Shown one piece after another: positions 18,539-28,232 of a stretch of DNA of 64,000 nucleotides (positions are counted from its first letter, which is position 1; each line of letters starts with the position of its first letter). The stretch is from Leptotrichia sp. oral taxon 212 (GTDB lineage Bacteria; Fusobacteriota; Fusobacteriia; Fusobacteriales; Leptotrichiaceae): contig NZ_CP012410.1 of the NCBI RefSeq assembly GCF_001274535.1, forward strand, positions 1,399,126 through 1,463,125. The letters run 5' to 3'. Below the pieces are notes generated by a model. That model saw nothing but the letters and a program-made list of their open reading frames with translations, searched no databases and was not told the origin of the DNA. Both the position numbers and the translations under genes were made by a program.

Positions 18539-18619
18539 AATCTTTCAAAAATATTCCGCTCTGTAAAAATGTTTTTTAAATTATTCATTTCATATTAGAA
18601 TCAGTTAAAATAAATTTTT

Positions 18620-20083
18620 TTAATAGTCCACTATAGGATACTTTCCTGAAAAACATCCCACACAGAAATCATTTTTACAAGTATGGTAACTGTTTTCATT
18701 CATATCAGATCTGATACTTTTTTCCCTTAAAATTTTCAATAAATTTTCTAGTGACAGATATTCCAATGTATTAGCTCCAATCTCATGGCAAATTTCTTCA
18801 GTAGTCATGTAACTTGCCACCAGTTCCTTTTTATTGGCAATATCTACACCAAAATAGCATTCGCTCAGCACTTTCGGCGAGGCAGACCTGAAATGTACTT
18901 CCTTTGCTCCTGCATCACGCATCATTTTTATAAGTTTTTTCGATGTAGTTCCCCTCACCAGTGAGTCATCCACTACAACTACTCTTTTTCCTTCTATCAT
19001 TTTTCTTATGGGATTCAGTTTTACCTTTACTGCCTGTTCTCTAAGTTCCTGTGTTGGATAAATAAAGCTTCTTCCAATATATTTATTTTTTACCAGTGCC
19101 TTTGCAAAAGGAATTCCGCTTGCTTCAGCATAGCCTATTGCCGCAGGGATACCTGAATCTGGGACTCCTATTACAATATCAGCTTCTACAGGATGCTGTT
19201 CATACAGATATCTTCCTGCATCATGCCTTACCTGGTACACATCAATTCCGTTTATTATACTGTCTGGTCTTGCAAAGTATACATATTCAAAGGCACATGA
19301 AGCTTTTCCCTCATTTTTTCTATTATTTTCCAGAAGTTCTAAATATTTTATTGATTCAATTCCATTTTCATCAATAATAATCATTTCTCCGGCATTTATA
19401 TCCCTGATATATTTTGCATTTACAGTGTCCAGTGCCACCGTTTCAGAAGCAAGTACATAAGTTCCGTCTTTTCTCTGTCCCATACATAATGGTCTTATTC
19501 CTCTCGGATCTCTGATTCCAATCAGTTTATCATTTATAATTATTACTAATGCAAAAGCTCCTTCAATGACATCAAGAGTTTTTAACAGGGCTTCCCTCAT
19601 TCCGTATTTTGCATTTCTACCTAACAGCTTTAAAATTACTTCCGTATCAGAAGTTGCGTGAAAGGTAATACCATCCTTCATCAGTTTCTCTTTTAATTTT
19701 TCAATTTTTATGAGATTCCCGTTATGTGCAAGAGAAATATTACCCATTCCGGAATCTCCGCTAAATGGCTGTGCATTATCAACAGTAACTATTCCGGTTG
19801 TTGCATATCTTACATGACCTATCAGGATATTTCCTTTATATTTTAACAGTTCGTTTATTGAAAACACTTCAGAAACTAATCCCATATCCTTCAATGTCTT
19901 ATGTCTTATCTTATTTTCTGTAATACTGTCACAAATCGTCATTCCTGCACATTCCTGACCCCTATGTTGTAAAGCCTGCATTCCAATATATGCCAGTGAT
20001 GTCAGATTTTCACGTATTTTATTTGAATGGAAGGCGATCACTCCACATTCTTCCTCCATTTTATCTGACTTTTCTAAAAACAT
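18620..20083 (-). CDS. purF: Amidophosphoribosyltransferase
   Basis: PurF makes 5-phosphoribosylamine from PRPP and glutamine, the committed step of purine synthesis. This 487-aa copy appears fully functional. It has a 12-residue propeptide followed by the nucleophile Cys13 (EEECGVIAFHS), the glutaminase motifs R92-YATTG, N121-G122 and D146, and the PRPP loop VVVVDDSLVRGTTS (368-381). All four Fe-S ligands of the Bacillus-type enzyme are present (C263, C409, C474, C477). GGAG lies nine bases before the ATG. It is followed after 81 nt by a degenerate paralogue. Confidence 0.97.
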   Translation of the reverse strand: MFLEKSDKMEEECGVIAFHSNKIRENLTSLAYIGMQALQHRGQECAGMTICDSITENKIRHKTLKDMGLVSEVFSINELLKYKGNILIGHVRYATTGIVTVDNAQPFSGDSGMGNISLAHNGNLIKIEKLKEKLMKDGITFHATSDTEVILKLLGRNAKYGMREALLKTLDVIEGAFALVIIINDKLIGIRDPRGIRPLCMGQRKDGTYVLASETVALDTVNAKYIRDINAGEMIIIDENGIESIKYLELLENNRKNEGKASCAFEYVYFARPDSIINGIDVYQVRHDAGRYLYEQHPVEADIVIGVPDSGIPAAIGYAEASGIPFAKALVKNKYIGRSFIYPTQELREQAVKVKLNPIRKMIEGKRVVVVDDSLVRGTTSKKLIKMMRDAGAKEVHFRSASPKVLSECYFGVDIANKKELVASYMTTEEICHEIGANTLEYLSLENLLKILREKSIRSDMNENSYHTCKNDFCVGCFSGKYPIVDY

Positions 20084-20111
20084 GAAATTCTCTCCTTCTC
20101 ATTCCTCATTA

Positions 20112-20819
20112 CTAGGCTTCCAATCTGTTTAAAATCTCAATATATGCTTCTTCTATTCCACCTAAATCCTGTCTAAATCTGTCTTTATCCAGTTTCTTTC
20201 CTGTTGCCTTGTCCCACAGTCTGCATGTATCAGGTGTTATTTCATCTGCAAGAAGTATTTCTCCCTTGCTATTTTTACCAAATTCTATCTTGAAGTCCAC
20301 TAATGTAATTCCTTCTTCATCAAATACTTTTTTCAGAAGATCGTTTATTTTTGAAGTTGTTTCATAAATATATCTCAGCTCATCAAAAGTAGCAAGTCCC
20401 ATAGCTACCGCATGATAGTCATTTATCAATGGATCTCCATATTCATCATTTTTATAGCAGATTTCAAATATTGTAGTCTTGGGCACAGTTCCATCAGCAA
20501 TTCCAACTCTTTTTGCCATGGAGCCTGTTATTACATTTCTCACAATCACTTCAAGAGGAACTATTTCAAGCTTTTCACAGAGCTGATCCCTGTCATTAAG
20601 CATTTCCTTAAAGTGTGTTCTTATTCCATTTTTTTCAAGTACTGAAAATAATTTGGCAGTAATTTTGTTATTTATAATTCCTTTATCTTTAATAGTTCCT
20701 TTTTTTACTCCATTTCCTGCTGTTGCATCATCCTTATAATGAATAATTACTAAATTTTCATCATCCGTTGAGTATACCTGTTTTGCTTTTCCTTCATAAA
20801 TAAAATCTTTTTTTTGCAT
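20112..20819 (-). CDS. purC: SAICAR synthetase
   Basis: PurC condenses CAIR with aspartate using ATP. The 235-aa protein starts [15 protein letters not shown] and carries [14 protein letters not shown]-like ([14 protein letters not shown]), LVDFKIEFG and [13 protein letters not shown], all diagnostic. The length matches the short bacterial form. It sits between purE (33 nt upstream) and purF (28 nt downstream). Confidence 0.97.
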   Translation of the reverse strand: MQKKDFIYEGKAKQVYSTDDENLVIIHYKDDATAGNGVKKGTIKDKGIINNKITAKLFSVLEKNGIRTHFKEMLNDRDQLCEKLEIVPLEVIVRNVITGSMAKRVGIADGTVPKTTIFEICYKNDEYGDPLINDYHAVAMGLATFDELRYIYETTSKINDLLKKVFDEEGITLVDFKIEFGKNSKGEILLADEITPDTCRLWDKATGKKLDKDRFRQDLGGIEEAYIEILNRLEA

Positions 20820-20852
20820 TTTTAATTCCTCCTGATTTTTTATAATTCTTAT

Positions 20853-21332
20853 CTAAAATTCCACTTTTTCATCATTTTCTTTAATAAATTTTTCCTTCAT
20901 TTCTTTTCTGAATTTTACAAGTTTTTCCTTGATTTCAGTATACTTTAAAGCTAGAATCTGTACAGCCAGCATAGCCGCATTATATGAATTGTCTATTCCT
21001 ACAGTTGCAACAGGAATTGATTTTGGCATCTGTACAATCGAATAAAGGGCATCGAGTCCTCCTATAGCTCCGTTTAAAGGTACTCCCACTACAGGAAGTA
21101 CTGTTTTTGATGCAATAACTCCTGGAAGATGAGCCGCCAGACCTGCTCCAGCTATTATCACTTCAGCTCCTCTTTTTTCAACATCTGCAAGAACTTCTTC
21201 TAATTTTTCAGGAACTCTGTGAGCAGAAAGTACATAAGCTTCATATTCTATTCCAAATTCCTTAAGACAGTTTGCAGCTCCTTTCATTTTTTCCGTATCC
21301 GATTTACTTCCAAAAAATATTGCTACTTTCAT
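20853..21332 (-). CDS. purE: N5-carboxyaminoimidazole ribonucleotide mutase
   Basis: This 159-aa class I-type PurE rearranges N5-CAIR to CAIR. Motifs: FFGSKSDTEKM, the active-site SAHRVPEKL and IIAGAGLAAHLPGV. Its partner PurK is not in this window. The GGAGG for its ATG lies inside the last codons of the frameshifted lipoprotein ORF upstream, so the two were probably coupled. Confidence 0.95.
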   Translation of the reverse strand: MKVAIFFGSKSDTEKMKGAANCLKEFGIEYEAYVLSAHRVPEKLEEVLADVEKRGAEVIIAGAGLAAHLPGVIASKTVLPVVGVPLNGAIGGLDALYSIVQMPKSIPVATVGIDNSYNAAMLAVQILALKYTEIKEKLVKFRKEMKEKFIKENDEKVEF

Positions 21333-21334
21333 TA

Positions 21335-21677
21335 TTATTTTTCCTCCTTAATAGTTAATTTTATTATCGTATCTCCTATCTCAAGATTTTGCCGCTTTAA
21401 AATAAAATTATTTTCATTTACTTTTTCATAATTATTATTTTCTATGTCAGATATTATTTCATTCAATAATTTTAATTCCTTTTGATATTCACCAACAACT
21501 AAAAAATACATTTTTTTATCTATTGATACTTCTGAAGTATTAAAGCTATATTTTTTTTCTTTTATTTCCTCTAGTATTCTTATGATTTCACTTTGAATTT
21601 TTTTCAGTTTTTTGACAATTTGATAAAAATAATAACAACAAAATAACTAAAAGTAGAAATTTATTTATTTTTTTCAC
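21335..21677 (-). pseudogene. Small lipoprotein ORF interrupted by a one-base frameshift
   Basis: A GTG at 21677 with AAAGGAAG upstream begins a lipoprotein signal peptide (MKKINKFLLLVILLLLFLSNC), but the frame stops nine codons after the lipobox Cys. A second frame takes over in the A-runs just after the Cys (A6 and A7 tracts). It continues as KKLKKIQSEIIRILEEIKEKKY to a stop at 21335, which overlaps the purE ribosome site. Removing one A joins the two into a 113-aa lipoprotein. The interval is 343 nt, one more than a multiple of three. Possible explanations are decay, a sequencing error, or phase variation by slippage. I do not recognise a family. Confidence 0.65.
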
Positions 21678-21775
21678 ATCAAACTTCCTTTACAAAAAAC
21701 AAATTTATTCAAGGTACGAAGATAGAAATAATATAAATCAAAATTCTATCTCTGTAATATAAAATTTTTTTTTTC

Positions 21776-24700
21776 TTATTTGAAAAATTTTACTCCATTT
21801 CTGAATATATTCTGATCCTTGTTTCCATATATATTTTTATATAAATTTTTTCCAGTTCTTTCAGAATGTGCCATCTTTCCAAATATTCTTCCTTTATGAG
21901 CAAGCATTCCCTCTATTGCATAATATGAACCGTTAGGGTTAAATTTCGGATCCATGCTTGGCTTTCCATCAAAATCTACATATTTTGTAGCTATCTGATT
22001 ATTTTTATACAGTTTTTTATATTCTTCCTCAGTAATGACAACTCTTCCTTCTCCGTGTGACATCGGAATGGCGTGTATATCTTCTTCATCCATTCCCATC
22101 AGCCATGGAGAATTGTTTGAAATAATTTTAGTCATTACTATTTTCGACATATGCTTATTTATATTGTTAAATGTCAATGTAGGAGAATCTTCGTTCAGTC
22201 CCCTTACTTCGCCATATGGTAACAGACCTGATTTTATGAGTGCCTGAAATCCGTTACATATTCCAAGTATCAAACCATCACGTTTCAGAAGATTATTTAT
22301 TGCTTTCTTAATTTTTTCGTTTTTCAGCACTGCAACCATGAATTTTGCTGATCCATCAGGTTCATCTCCGGCACTGAATCCTCCTGGAAGCATTAATATC
22401 TGAGAGTTCTCTATTTCCTTGACAAAATTATCTATGGAATCCAGTATATTACTCTGAGAAAGATTATTAAACACACCTATCTTAGTGATTCCACCTTCCC
22501 TGTTAAAAGTCCTCTCAAGGTCATACTCACAGTTAGTACCTGGAAATACAGGTATAAATACTCTTGGTTTTGCTATACTGTTGGAAAAACTGCTTATTAC
22601 ATTTTCTCTTTCAATAAGTTCTATTTTTTTGTATTTAACACTACTACAGTGAGTCATTATGCAACTATTCTCAACTTCCTTTCTTGTAGGAAAGATTTTT
22701 TCCAGAGGTTTTTCCCATTCTTCTATCAGTTCATCCAGAGTAATTTCAAATTTATTATCAATTACTATTTTTCCTTCTGAAACTACATTTCCAAGAAGAA
22801 CAGCATTTTCATAGTCAAGATTATAAGGAGATTCCAGTATAAATGTTCCATATCCTGCCTTAAACCATTCATTTTCCCCTATTATTCCATCTGACTTTAT
22901 ATCTAAACCTAACTTATTTCCAAAAGTCATTTTTGCAACTGCTTCAGATATACCACCATTTTTCACTGCTGATGCCGATACAATCTTTTTATTTTTAATA
23001 TTTTCAGTTATAAAATCAAAATTTTTCTTTAATTCCTTTAAGTCAGGTAAATCATTCCTATCATAGGCTGTCCTTACAAGATAAATATTGTTTCCCGCCT
23101 TCTTAAATTCAGATGAAATTACATTTTCAGCAGTTGTCATACTCACCGCAAATGAAACCAGTGTAGGCGGTACAGAAATATCGTTGAAAGTTCCGCTCAT
23201 GGAATCCTTCCCCCCTATTGAAGGCAGTCCAAATTCCTTCTGGATATGAAATGCTCCTAACAGTGCCGATAAAGGTCTTCCCCATTTTTTTGAATCCTTA
23301 CCTAATCTTTCAAAATATTCCTGAAAAGTAAATCTTATATTTTTATAATCTCCACCAGATGCCACTATTTTAGTCATAGATTCTATTACAGCGTATGCTC
23401 CTCCATGGAATGTTGACTGTTTTGCCACAAAAGGATTGTATCCGTAACCTACCATTGAAGCCACATCTGTTTCGGCATTTTCAACAGAAACTTTCTGAAC
23501 AGACACTTCTGAAGGTGTCAACTGATATTTTCCTCCATAAGGCATCAGTACAGTTGTCGAACCGATTGTTGAATCAAATGTTTCCATAAGTCCTCTTTGT
23601 GAGCATACATTCAGATCCTTAAGATTGTTAATAAATTTTTCCTTAAAGTCTGCTCCGTCAATTTTTCTTTCCAGATTAAGTTTGGCTGTTTTTTCTATTT
23701 CTATGTCTATATTTGATTTTGCACCGTTTGTATTTAGAAAATCCCTTGAAATATCAGCTATAACTTCATTTCTGTATTTCATTACAAGTCTTCCTGTATC
23801 ATTTACTTCAGCCACTTTATATGCTTCAAGATTTTCCTCTTCAGCAAGTTTTATAAATTTTTCTACATTTTCCTCTCTCACAACTACTGCCATTCTTTCC
23901 TGTGATTCTGAAATAGCAAGTTCAGTACCTGTAAGACCGACATATTTTACTCTTACCTTGTCCAGATCTATTTCAAGTCCGTCAGCAAGTTCCCCGATTG
24001 CTACGGAAACTCCTCCTGCACCGAAATCATTACATTTTTTTATAAGCTTTGTAACTTCCTTGTTTCTGAACAGTCTCTGAATTTTTCTCTCAGTTACCGC
24101 ATTTCCCTTCTGAACTTCGGCACTGCATTTTTCTGATGATTCTGTCGTATGTTCCTTCGAGGATCCTGTTGCTCCTCCAATACCGTCTCTTCCTGTTCTT
24201 CCTCCTAAAAGAATAACTACATCACCTTTTTCAGGCTTTTCCCTGATGATATTTTCAGCAGGTGCAGCTCCCACTACAAGTCCCAGTTCCAATCTCTTAG
24301 CCTTGTATCCTTCATCATATATTTCATTTACATATGTCGTTGCCAGCCCTATCTGATTACCATATGAGGAATATCCGTGTGCAGCCTTCTGAGTAATTAC
24401 CCTCTGAGGGAGTTTTCCTTCAAGCGTATCGTTCAGTTTTTCGGTTGGATCTCCCGAACCACTTATTCTGACTGCCTGATATACAAATGTTCTTCCTGAT
24501 AACGGATCCCTTATAGCACCACCGATACATGTAGATGCTCCTCCAAATGGTTCTATTTCTGTAGGATGATTATGTGTCTCATTTTTAAACTGTAAAATCC
24601 ATTTTTCTATTTTCCCTTTCACGGGCACATCAATATATATTGAACATGCATTTATTTCATCTGAAACTTCCAGATCAGGAAGTTCTCCTCTTTTTCTCTG

Positions 24701-25564
24701 TTCCTTTCCAAATACTGTTGCCAGATCCATCAGTGTCATCGGTTTTGCAGAAATTTTTTCTCCATGTACATATTCCCTGCTTTTTACATATTCCTTCAAT
24801 GTCTTTTCTATTATATCCCTGTACACTTCATTTTCTATCTTTACATCATCTATTATCGTTTCAAATGTAGTATGTCTGCAATGATCAGACCAGTATGTGT
24901 CGAGAACTCTTATTTCAGTTTCAGTAGGATTTCTTTTTTCCTCATTTTTAAAATATTCCTGAATAAAAAGCATATCATCTGCAGTCATTGCAAGTTCAAG
25001 GCTTTTTCTCATTTCTTCTATCTCTTCTGAAGTCTTATTTATAAAGTTTTCATAAACCGGAACTTTTTCCATATTTTCCTGCTCAGGATTTTCTTCAAGT
25101 ATATCTAAATTTTTCTCTCTCATTTCAACTTCATTTATATAATATTTTTTTATTTTACTCAGCTCTTCAGTAGTCACATTTCCATAAAGAATTATCAGCT
25201 TTCCGCTTTTCACATTGAAATTTTCGTTATCTGCCAGAAGATTTATACATTGAACTGCAGAATCAGCCCTCTGATCATACTGTCCAGGTATAAATTCAAC
25301 TGCAAAATGTATATTTTCCCTATTTTCCACGACAGAAAATACTTCTTCCAATGAATTATAAACTCTGTCCACATTTACTTCGGAAAAAACAATTTTTTCC
25401 ATTTTTTTCAGATCTTCCTTGCTTAAATTAAAAACATCATAGATATTTAAGATTCTCAGGAAATCCAGTGATTCAATCCCTACATTTTCCTTTAAATCAT
25501 TCATCAGATTCTGTGTTTCTACTCTAAAATCTTCTCTTTTTTCCACAAAGATTCTATAATTCAT
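21776..25564 (-). CDS. purL: Phosphoribosylformylglycinamidine synthase (large single-chain form)
   Basis: This 1,262-aa enzyme converts FGAR plus glutamine to FGAM. It is the large single-polypeptide type, with an N-terminal PurS-like part, two AIRS-like halves (FKNETHNHPTEIEPFGGASTC, GGRTGRDGIGGATGSS, GGKDSMSGTF) and a C-terminal class I glutaminase (FPGTNCEYDLERTF, nucleophile in GICNGFQALI, H1233/E1235 in MAHSERTG). AGGAGG precedes the ATG at 25564. It is the first structural gene of the pur operon and lies behind a guanine-type riboswitch, a leader ORF and two terminators. Confidence 0.97.
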   Translation of the reverse strand: MNYRIFVEKREDFRVETQNLMNDLKENVGIESLDFLRILNIYDVFNLSKEDLKKMEKIVFSEVNVDRVYNSLEEVFSVVENRENIHFAVEFIPGQYDQRADSAVQCINLLADNENFNVKSGKLIILYGNVTTEELSKIKKYYINEVEMREKNLDILEENPEQENMEKVPVYENFINKTSEEIEEMRKSLELAMTADDMLFIQEYFKNEEKRNPTETEIRVLDTYWSDHCRHTTFETIIDDVKIENEVYRDIIEKTLKEYVKSREYVHGEKISAKPMTLMDLATVFGKEQRKRGELPDLEVSDEINACSIYIDVPVKGKIEKWILQFKNETHNHPTEIEPFGGASTCIGGAIRDPLSGRTFVYQAVRISGSGDPTEKLNDTLEGKLPQRVITQKAAHGYSSYGNQIGLATTYVNEIYDEGYKAKRLELGLVVGAAPAENIIREKPEKGDVVILLGGRTGRDGIGGATGSSKEHTTESSEKCSAEVQKGNAVTERKIQRLFRNKEVTKLIKKCNDFGAGGVSVAIGELADGLEIDLDKVRVKYVGLTGTELAISESQERMAVVVREENVEKFIKLAEEENLEAYKVAEVNDTGRLVMKYRNEVIADISRDFLNTNGAKSNIDIEIEKTAKLNLERKIDGADFKEKFINNLKDLNVCSQRGLMETFDSTIGSTTVLMPYGGKYQLTPSEVSVQKVSVENAETDVASMVGYGYNPFVAKQSTFHGGAYAVIESMTKIVASGGDYKNIRFTFQEYFERLGKDSKKWGRPLSALLGAFHIQKEFGLPSIGGKDSMSGTFNDISVPPTLVSFAVSMTTAENVISSEFKKAGNNIYLVRTAYDRNDLPDLKELKKNFDFITENIKNKKIVSASAVKNGGISEAVAKMTFGNKLGLDIKSDGIIGENEWFKAGYGTFILESPYNLDYENAVLLGNVVSEGKIVIDNKFEITLDELIEEWEKPLEKIFPTRKEVENSCIMTHCSSVKYKKIELIERENVISSFSNSIAKPRVFIPVFPGTNCEYDLERTFNREGGITKIGVFNNLSQSNILDSIDNFVKEIENSQILMLPGGFSAGDEPDGSAKFMVAVLKNEKIKKAINNLLKRDGLILGICNGFQALIKSGLLPYGEVRGLNEDSPTLTFNNINKHMSKIVMTKIISNNSPWLMGMDEEDIHAIPMSHGEGRVVITEEEYKKLYKNNQIATKYVDFDGKPSMDPKFNPNGSYYAIEGMLAHKGRIFGKMAHSERTGKNLYKNIYGNKDQNIFRNGVKFFK

Positions 25565-25612
25565 TTTCTCCTCCTACTATTTATTTCAATTAATTTAATA
25601 ATAAAATCGATA

Positions 25613-25645
25613 TAAAAAAATCTAAGTAAGGGGACACTTAGATTT
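25613..25645 (-). terminator. Second leader terminator before purL
   Basis: A perfect 10-bp stem, AAATCTAAGT/ACTTAGATTT (25645-25636 with 25627-25618), with loop GTCCCCTT, followed on the minus strand by a T-run. The stop codon of the upstream leader ORF (25640-25638) lies inside the 5' arm, so a ribosome terminating there would prevent the hairpin from forming. Confidence 0.85.
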
Positions 25646-25763
25646 TGGGTGTATTTAAATTTTTCTCTGAAAAAATATATTTTTTGGGCATAAAAAACTG
25701 AGAAGACAAAAAATTATGTCTAAAAATCGTTATTTTTGAAATGATAAATAGAAAATTTTTCAT
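25638..25763 (-). CDS. 41-codon leader ORF of the pur operon
   Basis: This short ORF (start MKNFLFIISKITIFRH, end NTPKI) has one of the strongest ribosome sites in the window (GAAGGAGGAATA before the ATG at 25763). It lies between the riboswitch terminator and a second terminator and ends inside the 5' arm of the latter. It is rich in Phe, Lys, Ile and Asn codons, with no obvious run of a single regulatory amino acid. Its first third is enclosed by a potential long-range RNA helix (25783-25790 with 25701-25708, extended by 25775-25780 with 25713-25718). I infer a cis-acting leader peptide coupling translation to antitermination. A genuine small protein is the alternative. Confidence 0.6.
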   Translation of the reverse strand: MKNFLFIISKITIFRHNFLSSQFFMPKKYIFSEKNLNTPKI

Positions 25764-25793
25764 TATTCCTCCTTCATAATTCTGTCTTCTACA

Positions 25794-25843
25794 ACAAAAA
25801 ATCTGATTTCATTACACTACAAAAGCGAAATAATAATCAGATT
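25794..25843 (-). terminator. Riboswitch expression-platform terminator
   Basis: Arms AATCTGATT (25843-25835) and AATCAGATT (25808-25800) are followed by a T-run. Part of the 5' side (25833-25823, TTATTTCGCTT) can instead pair with the 3' strand of aptamer helix P1 and the bases just downstream (25866-25856, AAGTGAAATAA) with one G-U pair, giving an antiterminator. Confidence 0.85.
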
Positions 25844-25862
25844 ACAATTTCCTATTTATTTC

Positions 25863-25927
25863 ACTTATAGTTAGCAATTTATGGTTGCCTGTAGAAACAA
25901 TTCGCCTTATTCGAAAAATATATAAGT
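25863..25927 (-). promoter_or_regulatory. Purine riboswitch aptamer, guanine-type
   Basis: On the minus strand P1 is ACTTATA/TATAAGT. P2 is TTCG/CGAA with loop AATAAGG, J2/3 is the invariant GTTTCTAC, and P3 is GCAA/TTGC with loop CCATAAA, giving the GG/CC loop-loop contact. J3/1 is AACTAT, whose C at the specificity position predicts guanine or hypoxanthine rather than adenine. Ligand binding should stabilise P1, release the terminator at 25794-25843 and switch purL and the rest of the operon off. Confidence 0.92.
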
Positions 25928-25950
25928 TTTGTTTTATTTTTATATTATAA

Positions 25951-25979
25951 AGTATATCAGATATTAAGTTATTTTTCAA
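25951..25979 (-). promoter_or_regulatory. Promoter of the pur operon
   Basis: TTGAAA at 25979-25974, exactly 17 bp, then TATACT at 25956-25951, placing the start about 15-20 nt before the aptamer. Confidence 0.85.
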
Positions 25980-25991
25980 GGATTAATCTGA

Positions 25992-27929
25992 TTAAATCTC
26001 CTTCTGCTTTATTAATCCTGTCTTATAGGATATAAGCAGCTTCTTCAGATCATCTATCTGCTTCTGAAGTTCTTTTCCTATGTCAGTGTCTTTTACCTTA
26101 GTTATTTCACGTATTTCGTCAAAAACTACCGTTGAAGAAAGAATATCCGCACCTTCTTTTATTGCCTTTTCCTGAGATTCAAAAGGTGCAAGGGAAATAA
26201 TCTTTATCCCATAAGAATTGTATACTAATGTATATCCGGCTATTCCTGTTGTTTTACGGTATGCCTTTGAAAATCCTCCATCAATCATGAAAAGCTTTCC
26301 ATCGGCTTTTACAGGTGATTCCCCTTCCTTTACTTTCACAGGAACATGTCCATTTATTATATGCGAATTTTCCGGATTTAGTCCAAATTCCCTTAAAATC
26401 ATGACACATGTTTCCTTTTCATTAATAAACGTATAATAAGGATTCTTATTTTCCTTATGTATTTTTTTATCATCTATAAAATATCTTTCAAATGTTCTCA
26501 TTATATCTTTTCCAAATAATGGGGAATTTTTTCCGCACCACAGATACCATACAAAATCCCTGTTCCGTTTATCCTTTTCATTATTTTCCCTGTTAAAAAA
26601 GCTTTCCCTTATTATGGCTTCTATCTTATCAAAATAGGACTTTCCTTTGTAGCTTATTCCATCTATGTTTACTTCAACAAGTTCTCCTTCACTGTCAAGA
26701 GGAATGCACCCGTGATAGAGCAGATTGGAGTTACATTTTAAGTACATCGAACCTTTATTCAGCAGAAATTTCAGATGTCTCTGGAGTTTTTCACTGTTCA
26801 TAAAGGAATTTTTCAGTTTATTCAGAAGAACAACTTCTTCTTTAGTAAGTTCCAAAGGATTGTCAGGATTTACAGTAGGAAAATGAGTGTCATTCAGCTG
26901 ATATTCCTTTCCTCCTATAGTAACTGTTCCCTTGTGATAATCTATATTTTTCAGCAGTTCCTTGTCTTCCATTTCAAATTGGGGATTACGTTCTGAAAAT
27001 ATCCCTTCAACTTTAAACTGTATTATGGAAATAGCCTTATGCATCTGTGCTATCAGATCGTTATCCACTCCCTCCTTTGGACGGAAATTTCTGCATGGGT
27101 CCTTTCCATAATATTTCATTGCAAAAGTTGCAAGAGGAAGAAGATTTATTCCATATGCTTCTTCAAGAATATCATGATTGTTATATCTTGAACATATTCT
27201 TATTACATTTGCGATGCATGCCTTATTTCCAATTCCTGCTCCAATCCACAGCAGATCATGGTTTCCCCACTGTATATCAACATTATGATACTCCTGCAGA
27301 CAATCCATTATCAAATGAGGGGCAGGACCTCTGTCATAAATATCGCCAACAACGTGTAATCTGTCAATTGCAAGTCGCCGTATCAGCTCCCCCATTGCCT
27401 TCATAAAATCTTTTGTATACTTTATAGATATTATTGTATCTATAATCGCATCTACATAGTCTCTCTTATTCTCTTCTTCATTTCTTTCATACAGAAGTTC
27501 CTGTATAATATATTCAAAATCTTTAGGCATTGCTTTTCTCACTTTTGAACGAGTATATTTTGTCGATGCATGTTTACAAACTTTTACAAGTCTATATATA
27601 TTTTTTTTTGACCATTCTTCGATATTTCTGTTTTTCTTTTCCTCAAGGTTATATTTAGCTTCAGGATAATAAATTAGTGTGGCCAGTTCCTTCTTTTCAA
27701 CTTCATCTAATGTTTCTCCAAATATATCTTCTATTTTCTGTCTTATGCTTCCCGAACCGTTTCTAAGCACATGTGTAAAAGCCTCGTATTCACCGTGTAT
27801 ATCCGAAAGAAAATGCTCCGTTCCTTTTGGAAGATTAAGTATTGCTTCTAGATTAATAATCTCTGTAGAAGTTTCTGCGATGTTCCTAAAATTTTTAGAT
27901 AGTAATTCCAAATATTTTAATTCCGACAT
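25992..27929 (-). CDS. fbp: Fructose-1,6-bisphosphatase, class III
   Basis: This 645-aa enzyme dephosphorylates fructose 1,6-bisphosphate for gluconeogenesis. It has the Firmicute-type class III metallophosphatase pattern: SDIHGEYEAF, VVGDIYDRGPAPH, WGNHDLLWIGA and NGHVPVK, with metal-binding Asp and His residues. The length, about 640-670, is normal for the class. The start is set at the ATG at 27929 because GAGGTGG precedes it; a GTG four codons upstream overlaps that site. It ends 13 bp before the pur promoter and is a separate transcription unit. It is opposed in metabolism by pfkA at 53051-54013. Confidence 0.95.
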   Translation of the reverse strand: MSELKYLELLSKNFRNIAETSTEIINLEAILNLPKGTEHFLSDIHGEYEAFTHVLRNGSGSIRQKIEDIFGETLDEVEKKELATLIYYPEAKYNLEEKKNRNIEEWSKKNIYRLVKVCKHASTKYTRSKVRKAMPKDFEYIIQELLYERNEEENKRDYVDAIIDTIISIKYTKDFMKAMGELIRRLAIDRLHVVGDIYDRGPAPHLIMDCLQEYHNVDIQWGNHDLLWIGAGIGNKACIANVIRICSRYNNHDILEEAYGINLLPLATFAMKYYGKDPCRNFRPKEGVDNDLIAQMHKAISIIQFKVEGIFSERNPQFEMEDKELLKNIDYHKGTVTIGGKEYQLNDTHFPTVNPDNPLELTKEEVVLLNKLKNSFMNSEKLQRHLKFLLNKGSMYLKCNSNLLYHGCIPLDSEGELVEVNIDGISYKGKSYFDKIEAIIRESFFNRENNEKDKRNRDFVWYLWCGKNSPLFGKDIMRTFERYFIDDKKIHKENKNPYYTFINEKETCVMILREFGLNPENSHIINGHVPVKVKEGESPVKADGKLFMIDGGFSKAYRKTTGIAGYTLVYNSYGIKIISLAPFESQEKAIKEGADILSSTVVFDEIREITKVKDTDIGKELQKQIDDLKKLLISYKTGLIKQKEI

Positions 27930-28232
27930 ATTCCACCTCACTTATGATTTATTTTCTATTTATAAAAATTTTTTATCTATTTAAAGCCAAGTTGAAAATT
28001 CCAGTTATTTTAATCCACCTATTTCATATTAGAACAGTTTTACTTTTCAAATAATATTTATAACTTACCTGCAAATAAAAACAGAACTGCTTCAAAATCA
28101 AAATTATATTTAATGACACACTAAAAAAACTTATTATTTATTTTACTTTTTGTCATTTCATAATTTTTAATTTTAAAACAGCCCCATTTTAATTCTGTTA
28201 ATATTTTATTTCTTTTACATTATACTCTAGTA
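27930..28232. other. Intergenic stretch, no gene seen
   Basis: About 300 bp of very A+T-rich spacer between two leftward genes. I see no ORF with a ribosome site, no RNA gene and no convincing terminator; it probably holds the fbp promoter. Confidence 0.5.
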
